Shown here: positions 1 through 7,284 of the stretch, in pieces
How the letters are laid out: the number at the start of each line of letters is the position of its first letter
How positions within the stretch are numbered: the first letter of the stretch is position 1
Made by a program: the position numbers and the translations under genes
The notes under the pieces: generated by a model
Seen by the model: only the letters and a program-made list of their open reading frames with translations
What the model was told of the DNA's origin: nothing
Database searches by the model: none
Assembly: GCA_964424545.1 (NCBI GenBank)
Contig: CAYRJN010000103.1
Span: 1-14,193, forward strand
Direction of reading: 5' to 3'
Origin: JAUVIB01 sp964424545
GTDB lineage: Bacteria; Calditrichota; Calditrichia; Calditrichales; Calditrichaceae
DNA length: 14,193 bases

Positions 1-234
1 AAACTTATACTTAAATACAGAATTGATTGAAATATTAAAACACTAAGCACAACAAAAAATATAGTGCATACCGCAATTAGTTGTAAATATGGAAGTTAAT
101 ACACAAAATAAACATTGTCGTAACCTGAAAATTTTCGTTTCAAAATGCGGCACGCACCATATTCAAACCGTTGTGTGTCAAACTAAAAAAAGGAATCGTT
201 TCTACTTGAAAGAAATAAATATATAAAATATTAA
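1..234. other. Non-coding region upstream of purH
   Basis: No credible gene is seen on either strand. The region is AT-rich and contains a short perfect palindrome at 127-136. I find no -35/-10 pair with acceptable spacing: TTGAAA at 206-211 is too close to the AT-rich TATAAA-like stretch at 222-229. I see no purine riboswitch core. A promoter for purH probably lies here or further left, but I cannot place it. Confidence 0.4.
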
Positions 235-236
235 AT

Positions 237-240
237 GGGG
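237..240 (+). promoter_or_regulatory. GGGG ribosome binding site that sets the purH start
   Basis: GGGG lies 6 nt before the ATG at 247. It overlaps an in-frame upstream ATG at 235, which itself has only AT-rich sequence in front of it. The same layout, ATGGGG a few bases before the real ATG, occurs before pyrB (11872-11885), where the upstream ATG is out of frame and so cannot be the start. That supports reading ATGGGG as the binding site and 247 as the start. Confidence 0.6.
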
Positions 241-246
241 TATAAA

Positions 247-1857
247 ATGGATAAAATAAAAATTAAACGTGCCTTAATCAGCGTGTCTGATAAGACAGGT
301 ATTGATGAATTTGCACAAGTCCTTAGTTCTATGGGTTGTGAAATTATCTCCACGGGCGGGACGAAAAAAGTGTTGGAAGAAGCGGGTATTGATGTTGTTG
401 ATATTTCAAAAGTTACCGGCAATCCGGAAGCTTTCGGCGGACGTATGAAAACCATCTCCTTCCAGATTGAATCCGCTTTGTTATATGACAGGGAAAAAGA
501 CGCCGACGAGGCGGAAAAACTCGGCATAAGGCCGATTGATATGGTTATCTGCAATCTTTATCCTTTCGGTAAGGTAAAAGACGAGGGGGCTGATCTGGGT
601 ACACTCGTGGAAAATATCGATATTGGCGGGCCAACCATGCTGCGGGCCGCAGCTAAAAATTATAAATATGTTACGGTCATTACTGATCCTTACGATTATC
701 AACGCGTGGAAGACGAATTAGCGGAAAACGACGATCAAATATCACTCGATACGCGTTTCTATTTGATGCGTAAGGTCTTTAATCATACGGCCGATTACGA
801 CGCTTTAATTGCTTCTACAATGGATGAAACGGCCGGCGAGCTAACGCCGCGTTTTGCTTTTAATCAAGCCAAAGAGTTGCGGTACGGGGAAAATGGCCAT
901 CAAACCGCATTCTTTTTACGAGAAAAAAAGGCCAAAGATTCCCTTTTTGATATGGAAGTTCTGCACGGCAAGGAACTTTCCTTTAATAATATTGTCGATA
1001 TGTACGGCGCTATTGAATCGGTGCGTGATCTTCAGAATAACGGCGTAGCTGTAATCAAGCATACCAATCCCTGCGGCTTATGCGAGGGGCCCGACCAGCG
1101 TAAGGCTTTTGAGTTGGCCTGGGCTGGCGATACGGTTTCGGCGTTCGGTTCGGTAATCGCCTTTAACGCGCCTGTCGGTTTGGAAGCCGCTCAATTTTTA
1201 AATCTTGACGCTGAAAACAAAATGGAGCGCAAGTTTGTTGAAGTGATGATTGCCCCCGATTTCAGCGAAGAGGCTTTGGAATATCTTTATCAGCATAAAA
1301 ATTTACGGGTAGTTAAATTTGATCCCCAACGCTTAACGCCTGCCGTAGATATCAAAATTCTTTTTAATACGGCTCTCTATCAAACGACCGATAATAAATT
1401 ATTGAATAAGGTAGAGTATGTTACGGAGAAAAAAGCGGATATTCCTTATGATTTGGCGCGTTTCGGCTTGATTGCCGTACGACAGCTGAAATCCAACGCC
1501 ATTGCCGTGGCGCGTAAAAACGGAGAATATAATCAATTGCTCGGTATGGGCTGCGGTCAGCCGAACCGCGTTAACTCTACGCAGTTAGCTCTTAAAAAAT
1601 GTTATGAGAATCTGGATATGGAATTTAGCGGCGTAGAAGCGGAAAAAGAAAAATATTTTGCCGATGAGATGGCCAAAGCCGTATTAACGTCCGACGCCTT
1701 TTTCCCATTTGCCGATAATATCGATTTCTGTAATGAATACGGCATTAAAACCATATTGCAACCCGGCGGTTCCATTCGTGATAAATCGGTTATCAAACGC
1801 TGCGACGAGTTGGGTATGGCCATGGCTTTTACGGCGGTAAGGCATTTTAAACATTAA
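247..1857 (+). CDS. purH: Bifunctional AICAR formyltransferase / IMP cyclohydrolase
   Basis: This cytosolic enzyme catalyses the last two steps to IMP: formylation of AICAR with 10-formyl-THF, then ring closure. From the ATG at 247 it is 536 residues, normal for the family. The N-terminal cyclohydrolase domain (about 1-200) keeps K68, Y105, D125 and K137, which match in position the active-site residues known for the avian enzyme. The transformylase domain has the catalytic Lys-His at 271-272 in KHTNPCG, and the C-terminus carries SDAFFPF (482-488) and QPGGSIRD (505-512). Two motifs are unusual. The segment after GGRMKT reads ISFQIESALL where LHPKIHGGIL is usual, and LRYGEN is followed by GHQ rather than PHQ. 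The start at 235 would add four residues but lacks a binding site. A 203-nt gap separates it from the next gene. Identification is secure. Confidence 0.97.
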   Translation: MDKIKIKRALISVSDKTGIDEFAQVLSSMGCEIISTGGTKKVLEEAGIDVVDISKVTGNPEAFGGRMKTISFQIESALLYDREKDADEAEKLGIRPIDMVICNLYPFGKVKDEGADLGTLVENIDIGGPTMLRAAAKNYKYVTVITDPYDYQRVEDELAENDDQISLDTRFYLMRKVFNHTADYDALIASTMDETAGELTPRFAFNQAKELRYGENGHQTAFFLREKKAKDSLFDMEVLHGKELSFNNIVDMYGAIESVRDLQNNGVAVIKHTNPCGLCEGPDQRKAFELAWAGDTVSAFGSVIAFNAPVGLEAAQFLNLDAENKMERKFVEVMIAPDFSEEALEYLYQHKNLRVVKFDPQRLTPAVDIKILFNTALYQTTDNKLLNKVEYVTEKKADIPYDLARFGLIAVRQLKSNAIAVARKNGEYNQLLGMGCGQPNRVNSTQLALKKCYENLDMEFSGVEAEKEKYFADEMAKAVLTSDAFFPFADNIDFCNEYGIKTILQPGGSIRDKSVIKRCDELGMAMAFTAVRHFKH

Positions 1858-2060
1858 AAATATATGTATGTCAAGATTTCAAGGGGTATGTTTTCTTCTA
1901 TATCGTGAAGAAGCGGGAGAAGATTTAGAATTAATGGTATTTTAGGGTAATTTTATCTAATTTAAAAATTAAGACTAATTTTGTCCCTCTTAAAAAAGGG
2001 CGAAATATTTTTTCGTCGATTAAATAAGGAAAAAAATAAAAACAGATGCAGGAGAGATGA
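1858..2060. other. Intergenic leader between purH and purCE
   Basis: This 203-nt AT-rich spacer holds no gene. It contains a 6-bp inverted repeat (1893-1898 with 1907-1912, 8-nt loop) and a weak CCCT/AGGG hairpin (1985-2000) followed by a T6 run at 2008-2013. Neither is strong enough to call a terminator. The purCE ribosome binding site, AGGAG at 2050-2054, sits 6 nt before its ATG. The length suggests that purCE-purB may have its own promoter, but I could not identify one. Confidence 0.4.
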
Positions 2061-3443
2061 ATGAACGCATTGCTTAATTTAAATACGCCGCAGTTAGAGA
2101 AAATCCACTCGGGTAAAGTTAGAGAGAGTTTTCGCGTGGATGAAAAGAGCCGCTTGATTGCGGCTACCGACCGTATTTCCAGTTTTGATTTTGTGTTAGA
2201 TACGCCGGTGCCCGGTAAAGGCGCCGTATTAAATCAATTGGCAGCCTATTGGTTTAAAGAGACGGAAGACATTATTCCTAACCATTTTATCAAAATCATT
2301 GATCCCAATATTTCTCTCGTTAAAGAAGCCGAGCCGATTCGCATTGAAATGATTGTGCGCGGTTATTTGACCGGTTCGGCCTGGCGTAAATACCAGAAAG
2401 GTATGCGCGAAGTCTCCGGCGTTAACATTCCCGACGGCATGAAAAAAAATCAGGCTTTTGAACAACCCATTGTAACGCCGACTACTAAAGAGGAGTCGGA
2501 TCGTGAGATTTCGCCCGCAGATATATTTGCCGAAGGTTGGACGACGGAAGAAATTTACCGAAAAATGGAAAAGGCCTCTCTGAAATTGTTTGAACGCGGT
2601 AGTGAAATTCTGCATGATAAAGGCATTATTCTTGTCGACACCAAATATGAATTCGGATTGATCGACGGTGAAGTGGTCTTGATTGACGAACTGCATACCC
2701 CCGATTCATCCCGTTTTTGGTCGGCGCAAGACTATGAGAAAAACCCCGAAACGGCCGAACAGTTGGATAAAGAGTTTGTGCGCAGTTATTTGATGAACAA
2801 TAAAAAGGACGGCCGTTATCCCGTTACCCTGCCGCAGGAAATCGTGGACGAAACGGTCAGCCGTTATCGCAAAATGTATACGATGATCACCGCTAAAAAG
2901 ATCGAAACGGAAGAGAATGTTTTACAGCGCATCTATGAGAATTTGCTGAAACATAAATTAATTAAAGCCGGTTATGTGGCCTTAATAATGGGTTCGTCTT
3001 CCGATGTTGAACATGCTAAAAAAATAGCGCAGCAAATTGAAAAATATGATATTATGACAGAATTACGAATTGTTTCGGCGCATAAAAACGGCGAGCGTAT
3101 TCCCGAAGTAATCCGCGATTATAATCTGTCTGTAGAACCGGGTGCGGTTATTGCCATTGCCGGACGGTCTAACGGACTCGGCGGCGCTTTGGCGGCTAAT
3201 TTGACCGTGCCGGTTATAAATTGTCCGCCCTTTAGCGATAAAACGGATATGACGGTTAATATCAATTCATCGTTGATGATGCCCTCCGGTACGCCCGCCG
3301 CTACGATTATAGACGTTAAAAATGCGGCGTTATTTGCTTTGCGTTCCTTAAATATTCAAGCCTTGCGCCGGCGTTTTGACGATGAGATAAAGCAGATGAA
3401 AGAGGCTTTGCGCGAAGCGGATAAAAAAGTGAAAGGAAATTAG
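2061..3443 (+). CDS. purCE: SAICAR synthetase / class II AIR carboxylase fusion (PurC-PurE)
   Basis: One 460-residue chain carries two consecutive purine enzymes. Residues 1 to about 298 are SAICAR synthetase, which joins CAIR and aspartate using ATP. Visible motifs are HSGKVRE (16-22), ATDRISSFD (35-43), VRGYLTGSAW (99-108), TPTTK (139-143), DTKYEFG (193-199) and DELHTPDSSRFW (209-220). This is the long PurC form known from Bacteroidota and fungal Ade1, not the short Bacillus/animal form. Residues from about 303 to 433 are AIR carboxylase: GSSSD (311-315), SAHK (339-342), AGRSNGLG (367-374), NCPP (387-390), SSLMMPSG (403-410) and KNAAL (420-424). AGRSN, CPP and SSL-MPSG are hallmarks of class II PurE (Treponema denticola and animal PAICS), which carboxylates AIR directly with CO2. 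Class I instead has a glycine/alanine-rich AGGAAHLPG-type motif. A charged helical tail (434-460) follows. The stop abuts the purB start, implying translational coupling. Confidence 0.95.
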   Translation: MNALLNLNTPQLEKIHSGKVRESFRVDEKSRLIAATDRISSFDFVLDTPVPGKGAVLNQLAAYWFKETEDIIPNHFIKIIDPNISLVKEAEPIRIEMIVRGYLTGSAWRKYQKGMREVSGVNIPDGMKKNQAFEQPIVTPTTKEESDREISPADIFAEGWTTEEIYRKMEKASLKLFERGSEILHDKGIILVDTKYEFGLIDGEVVLIDELHTPDSSRFWSAQDYEKNPETAEQLDKEFVRSYLMNNKKDGRYPVTLPQEIVDETVSRYRKMYTMITAKKIETEENVLQRIYENLLKHKLIKAGYVALIMGSSSDVEHAKKIAQQIEKYDIMTELRIVSAHKNGERIPEVIRDYNLSVEPGAVIAIAGRSNGLGGALAANLTVPVINCPPFSDKTDMTVNINSSLMMPSGTPAATIIDVKNAALFALRSLNIQALRRRFDDEIKQMKEALREADKKVKGN

Positions 3444-4796
3444 ATGAATAGTTTTGCCATTTCGCCTTTGGACGGCCGTTACGGAAAGAGATTACAGCAT
3501 CTCGGACTCTACTTTTCGGAATATGCCTTGATGCGTATGCGCGTAATAGTTGAACTGCACTACCTAAAAGCGCTTGATAAAAGCGGATTATTTAAGAAAT
3601 TGAGCGATGAAGAACTTTCTGCAATTGATAATTTGATTAATTCTTTTTCCGAAGAAGATTACGATAAAATAAAAGAGATAGAGAGTAAATTAAATCATGA
3701 TGTTAAATCATGTGAAGTGTATTTGCGTGAAACGCTGCCGCTGAAAAATAAAAATATGATCCATTTTGCCTTGACCTCCGAAGATGTTAACAATCTTTCT
3801 TATTCTTTAATGTTGCGCGATTATTGGCAAAAAGAACAGCTTCCTCAGTTAAAAAATCTGTTACAGCGATTGAGAGAAATGGCGCAGAGCTGGAAAAACA
3901 TTCCTTTTCCGGCGCGCACGCACGGGCAAATGGCCTCGCCCACTACGGCCGGCAAGGAGTTTGCCGTCTATTTACGACGTTTGTACGAGCAATATCAAAA
4001 TTTGCAAAATTTTATGTTTAAAGGTAAACTGAACGGCGCAACCGGTACGTTCTCTGCCATGCTTAGCGCTTTTCCCGATTATGATTGGATGAGCTTTTCG
4101 CGCGACTTTATCACGGAATTGGGTTTAGAACCGAATTTGGCGACCACTCAAATCGAAAGCCATGATTCATGGTTGGATTATTTTGCCGTCGTTCGCCATA
4201 TCAATACGATTTTACTCGATTTGAATCGGGATATCTGGCTTTATTTGACGCTGGGTTATTTAACTCTTGCCGCCGATGAAGGCGCCGTGGGCTCATCAAC
4301 GATGCCGCATAAAGTTAATCCCATCAATTTTGAAAACAGCGAGGGTAATGTACAAATTGCCAATGCTCTATTAAACGCGTTTGAAGAAAAATTGGGACAA
4401 TCTCGTTTGCAACGCGATCTTTCCGACAGCACGGTTACGCGCAATATCGGTGTCGCCCTGGCGCACGGTTATCTTGCCGTTCAAGAGACGCTAAAAGGAA
4501 TGAATCGTCTTGCGGCGAACGAAGAATATTGTGTAAAAGAGCTGGATAACTATCCCGAATTGCTCGCCGAACCGATTCAGACTATTTTACGGCGGGAAGG
4601 GTTCGACGATCCCTATAATTTGATGAAAGAATTAACGCGCGGTAAAAAGATAGAACAAAGCGAATTAAATAATTTCATCGACGGTTTGGATCTTTCCGAT
4701 ACGGTTAAAGAAGAGCTGAAGAGTTTAAAAACGCGCGCTTATATCGGTAATGCGCCGCAAATTTGCGATTTGGTTTTAAAGGACGTTATATTATAA
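3444..4796 (+). CDS. purB: Adenylosuccinate lyase
   Basis: The enzyme releases fumarate twice, from SAICAR to give AICAR and from adenylosuccinate to give AMP. It belongs to the fumarase/aspartase superfamily and is expected to be a soluble homotetramer. At 450 residues it matches the E. coli-type PurB in length and motifs: SPLDGRY at 7-13, TSEDVNNLS (111-119), RTHGQMASPTT with the acid histidine H160, TTQIESHD (234-241), and the family signature GSSTMPHKVNP (283-293) followed by NFENSEGN, containing the catalytic serine. LAEPIQT near the C-terminus is also typical. It starts immediately after the purCE stop, with AGGA at 3434-3437 placed 6 nt ahead, inside the end of purCE. The pairing is functionally sensible because PurC makes the substrate PurB cleaves. 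There is no sign of damage. Confidence 0.97.
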   Translation: MNSFAISPLDGRYGKRLQHLGLYFSEYALMRMRVIVELHYLKALDKSGLFKKLSDEELSAIDNLINSFSEEDYDKIKEIESKLNHDVKSCEVYLRETLPLKNKNMIHFALTSEDVNNLSYSLMLRDYWQKEQLPQLKNLLQRLREMAQSWKNIPFPARTHGQMASPTTAGKEFAVYLRRLYEQYQNLQNFMFKGKLNGATGTFSAMLSAFPDYDWMSFSRDFITELGLEPNLATTQIESHDSWLDYFAVVRHINTILLDLNRDIWLYLTLGYLTLAADEGAVGSSTMPHKVNPINFENSEGNVQIANALLNAFEEKLGQSRLQRDLSDSTVTRNIGVALAHGYLAVQETLKGMNRLAANEEYCVKELDNYPELLAEPIQTILRREGFDDPYNLMKELTRGKKIEQSELNNFIDGLDLSDTVKEELKSLKTRAYIGNAPQICDLVLKDVIL

Positions 4797-4870
4797 ATCG
4801 AACTATAATTTGGAAGCACGGTTTTAATTATACGCATTCGATTAGATGAACTTATTTTGGAGAAAAATTG

Positions 4871-6118
4871 ATGAAAGTTGCTATTCTTGGTTCGGGCGGA
4901 AGGGAACATGCTCTCGCCTGGAAGTTTTCCCAATCATTGGGCGCGGAAAATGTGTTTGTTCTTCCCGGAAACGGAGGAACTCAAAACAATGTGGCTATCG
5001 GCGTAAATGATTTTGATAAAATTAAACAATTTTGTGAAGAAAAGAATATTGAGCACATTTTTGTGGGGCCGGAAGACCCACTAACGAACGGAATAGTAGA
5101 TTTTTTTGAAGGCTCCGGAATCCGCGTTTTCGGGCCGGATAAAAAGGCGGCGCAACTTGAAGGCTCAAAAATATTTGCCAAACAATTTATGGAAAAATAC
5201 GGCGTATCCACGGCGCAATATAAAAAATTTGAAGACATTGTAAAGACCGAAGCCTATATAAAAGAACTGAACGGTAATCTGGTCATAAAATATGACGGAC
5301 TGGCCGCCGGTAAGGGCGTTTATGTATGTTCTTCTGAAGATGAAGCGATGGGCGCCGTGAAAGAAATTAAAGAGAAATACGGCGAATCTGCAAAATGGCT
5401 GGTCGAAGAAAAATTGAACGGACAGGAAATTTCCATCATCGGTTTTACAGACGGGAAAAATATTCAATTATTGCTGCCGTCGCAGGACCATAAGCCGGCT
5501 TATGACGGCGATACGGGTCCTAACACCGGCGGTATGGGCGCCTATTGTCCCGTGACTTGGGCGGACGAAAGCGTTATCGACTCCATAAAAAAAGAGATTG
5601 TCGAGCCGACGGTGCGGGGGTTTCAAGAGGAAAGTTTTAATTACAGAGGAATCGTTTACTTTGGTATTATGATGTCGCAAAAAGGGCCTAAGCTGTTGGA
5701 ATACAACGTACGTTTCGGCGATCCGGAAACAGAAGTTTTGCTGCCGGCTATGAAAAGCGATATTGCCGCCTTGGTCGACAGCTGCTTTAACGGAACGTTA
5801 AAGAATTTTAACCTTGAATTTAACGATGGCTATTTTGTGGATGTCGTGCTGGCGTCGGGGGGCTATCCCGCTACTTATCATAAAGGACTTGAGATAAACG
5901 GTTTGCAGGATGTCGCGCGTGAAATTATCATTTTTCACGCCGGCACAAAAAAAGAAAACGACCGATTGATAACATCCGGCGGACGCGTGCTCAATGTTGT
6001 GGCGCGAGACGATACTCTTGCCGGCGCTATTGATAAAAGCTATAGCGCTTGTGCAATGATCAAATTTAAAGATATGTATTATCGAAAAGATATTGCCAAA
6101 AAAGGGCTCGTTAAATGA
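4871..6118 (+). CDS. purD: Phosphoribosylamine-glycine ligase (GAR synthetase)
   Basis: This ATP-grasp enzyme carries out step 2, joining 5-phosphoribosylamine and glycine to give GAR. It has 415 residues, usual for monofunctional bacterial PurD. Motifs are LGSGGREHALAW (6-17), LPGNGGT (31-37), VGPEDPL (65-71), IKYDGLAAGKGV (139-150), QDHKPAYDGDTGPNTGGMGA (205-224) and the metal/ATP-binding LEYNVRFGDPETEVLLP (276-292). The ATG at 4871 is preferred to the in-frame TTG at 4868: GGAG at 4859-4862 lies 8 nt ahead of it, and the protein then begins MKVAILGSGG as in homologues. The gene follows purB after 74 nt, a gap that includes a TATAAT at 4804-4809 without a matching -35. It overlaps purN by 4 nt in an ATGA arrangement. 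Confidence 0.97.
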   Translation: MKVAILGSGGREHALAWKFSQSLGAENVFVLPGNGGTQNNVAIGVNDFDKIKQFCEEKNIEHIFVGPEDPLTNGIVDFFEGSGIRVFGPDKKAAQLEGSKIFAKQFMEKYGVSTAQYKKFEDIVKTEAYIKELNGNLVIKYDGLAAGKGVYVCSSEDEAMGAVKEIKEKYGESAKWLVEEKLNGQEISIIGFTDGKNIQLLLPSQDHKPAYDGDTGPNTGGMGAYCPVTWADESVIDSIKKEIVEPTVRGFQEESFNYRGIVYFGIMMSQKGPKLLEYNVRFGDPETEVLLPAMKSDIAALVDSCFNGTLKNFNLEFNDGYFVDVVLASGGYPATYHKGLEINGLQDVAREIIIFHAGTKKENDRLITSGGRVLNVVARDDTLAGAIDKSYSACAMIKFKDMYYRKDIAKKGLVK

Positions 6119-6687
6119 AAAAACGTATTGCCATTCTTATTTCGGGACGCGGCAGCAATATGGAAACTATTGTAAAAAATGCGCAAAGCGGCCGCTTAAA
6201 AGACGTATGCGAGGTTGTTCTGATATTATCAAATAAAGCGTATGCAAAAGGATTAAGCGTAGCCGAAGAACTTGGTGTACAAACGGCCGTTATTACCTCC
6301 AAGGGAAAAAAACGAGCGGAATTCGAACAAGAATTAATTGATTTTCTTGAACCGTATCATCTTGACTATATTGTTCTTGCGGGATTTATGCGCATCCTGT
6401 CGCCGTTATTCGTGCGCGCCTATAGAGATAGAATAATTAACATTCATCCGGCAGATACGGCGCAATTTCAAGGTATCGGAGGCTATGAATGGGCTTTTGA
6501 AAATAAATTACAAACGACGAAGATAACCGTGCATTTTGTGGACGAAGGCGTCGATACCGGCAAAGTAATCGCGCAAAAAGTGGTTGATTTGCGCGGCGCC
6601 GGGACGTTGGAAGAGGTGGAACGGCGCGGATTAAAAGCCGAACATGAATTTTACAGCGAAGCCTTATACGCGTTGTTTAAACAATAA
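6115..6687 (+). CDS. purN: GAR formyltransferase, 10-formyl-THF dependent
   Basis: The enzyme performs step 3, transferring a formyl group from 10-formyl-THF to GAR. It has 190 residues and the formyltransferase fold: the phosphate-binding SGRGSNME (10-17), LAGFMRIL (88-95), INIHP with catalytic N109 and H111, and VDEGVDTG (142-149) with D147. These match the Asn-His-Asp triad of E. coli PurN. The region after HP is atypical. It reads ADTAQFQG where SLLP-F-G is usual, and GGYEWAF (122-128) replaces the usual histidine-containing GLHTH-type segment. The catalytic triad is intact, so I expect activity, with local differences around the cofactor or substrate pocket. The start overlaps the purD stop by 4 nt, with GGG 8 nt before the ATG, indicating coupled translation. 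The next gene lies 34 nt downstream. Confidence 0.93.
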   Translation: MKKRIAILISGRGSNMETIVKNAQSGRLKDVCEVVLILSNKAYAKGLSVAEELGVQTAVITSKGKKRAEFEQELIDFLEPYHLDYIVLAGFMRILSPLFVRAYRDRIINIHPADTAQFQGIGGYEWAFENKLQTTKITVHFVDEGVDTGKVIAQKVVDLRGAGTLEEVERRGLKAEHEFYSEALYALFKQ

Positions 6688-6712
6688 GTAAATTACACGT
6701 TTTTACTGTATT

Positions 6713-6720
6713 GAGGTGAT
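6713..6720 (+). promoter_or_regulatory. Strong ribosome binding site deciding a TTG start
   Basis: GAGGTGAT is a near-perfect complement of the 16S 3' end. It ends one base before TTG at 6722, leaving about 5 nt between the GAGG core and the start codon. An in-frame GTG at 6716 lies inside this element and is therefore an unlikely start. Confidence 0.6.
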
Positions 6721-6721
6721 T

Positions 6722-7219
6722 TTGTCGAATAAAAAGAAAAATAATAGTAAGTCTAAGAAAAAACGTTCTAATTCAAAAGTTGATATTCTTAAAATAATTA
6801 GTAATTTGGTGGCTACGTATGATACTTCTAAAAAATTCATTTTGAAAACAGATATTAAAGAAGAGGAAATATATATACTGGCTATTATCGCTTGTTCGGT
6901 AGATTTAGGTATTAAACAATCTAAAAAAAAGAATATCGAATTATTTCAAAAAGTAATGATCCGCTTTGAAAAAGAAAAGGAATATCTTAATGATATTTCG
7001 AATCATCCTTTTATAAAATACGCCTTTTGTTATCTATCAACTCTTTTTGTATTAAAAAGAATAAATGTAAAAGTATTAAACAACGGGATGAATTTTATAG
7101 AAGAGGAAATAGAGAAATTAGAATATATTGCCGATAATGTTGAAAAATTATCAAGTTTTTTTAATGATCTTGATGAAAGCGAAACTATGAATTTAATTTC
7201 ATTTTATCATGGCAAGTAA
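6722..7219 (+). CDS. Unrecognised AT-rich helical protein between purN and purF
   Basis: I do not recognise this gene. From TTG at 6722 it encodes 165 residues. The first 20 or so residues are almost wholly Lys, Ser, Asn and Arg, a highly basic and probably disordered tail. The rest reads as amphipathic, charged helices without Gly/Pro-rich loops, signal peptide or membrane segment, although residues 85-105 (YAFCYLSTLFVL region) are moderately hydrophobic. Base composition is sharply lower than the neighbours: about 25% GC by hand count of 6721-7200. The ORF is uninterrupted, on the same strand, 34 nt after purN and 65 nt before purF, and has an excellent ribosome binding site, so it is probably expressed with the purine genes. 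The basic tail could bind nucleic acid or an acidic partner, but that is only a guess. A lineage-specific or acquired gene is most likely. Confidence 0.7.
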   Translation: MSNKKKNNSKSKKKRSNSKVDILKIISNLVATYDTSKKFILKTDIKEEEIYILAIIACSVDLGIKQSKKKNIELFQKVMIRFEKEKEYLNDISNHPFIKYAFCYLSTLFVLKRINVKVLNNGMNFIEEEIEKLEYIADNVEKLSSFFNDLDESETMNLISFYHGK

Positions 7220-7240
7220 ATATTATAAAAAATATTACTT
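7214..7240 (+). repeat. AT-only imperfect hairpin at the end of the unknown gene
   Basis: AAGTAA (7214-7219), a bulged A, then TATT (7221-7224) can pair with AATATTACTT (7231-7240) around the loop ATAAAA, giving 10 bp with one bulge. It includes the stop codon of the 165-residue gene. It is almost entirely A-T pairs and has no T-run after it, so it is a weak structure rather than a convincing terminator. Confidence 0.3.
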
Positions 7241-7284
7241 CAAAATAGTTTTAATTAATAGTCAATGAATATTAGGAGAGATAG

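Noticed and set aside
206..229. TTGAAA plus TATAAA-like boxes upstream of purH as a promoter
   Set aside because: The spacing is only 10-12 nt, too short for a sigma-70 promoter.
1985..2015. CCCT/AGGG hairpin followed by a T6 run between purH and purCE, terminator-like
   Set aside because: The stem is only 4 bp (with a few A-T pairs beyond an internal loop) and the T-run starts 7 nt after it, so it does not meet a reasonable intrinsic terminator standard.
2229..2696. A 155-residue open frame on the minus strand inside purCE
   Set aside because: It lies wholly antisense to the well-supported PurC domain, has no recognisable motif, and fits a shadow frame from codon bias.
4804..4809. TATAAT between purB and purD as a promoter
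   Set aside because: No -35-like hexamer at 16-18 nt and no TG extension. A single hexamer in AT-rich DNA is not enough.
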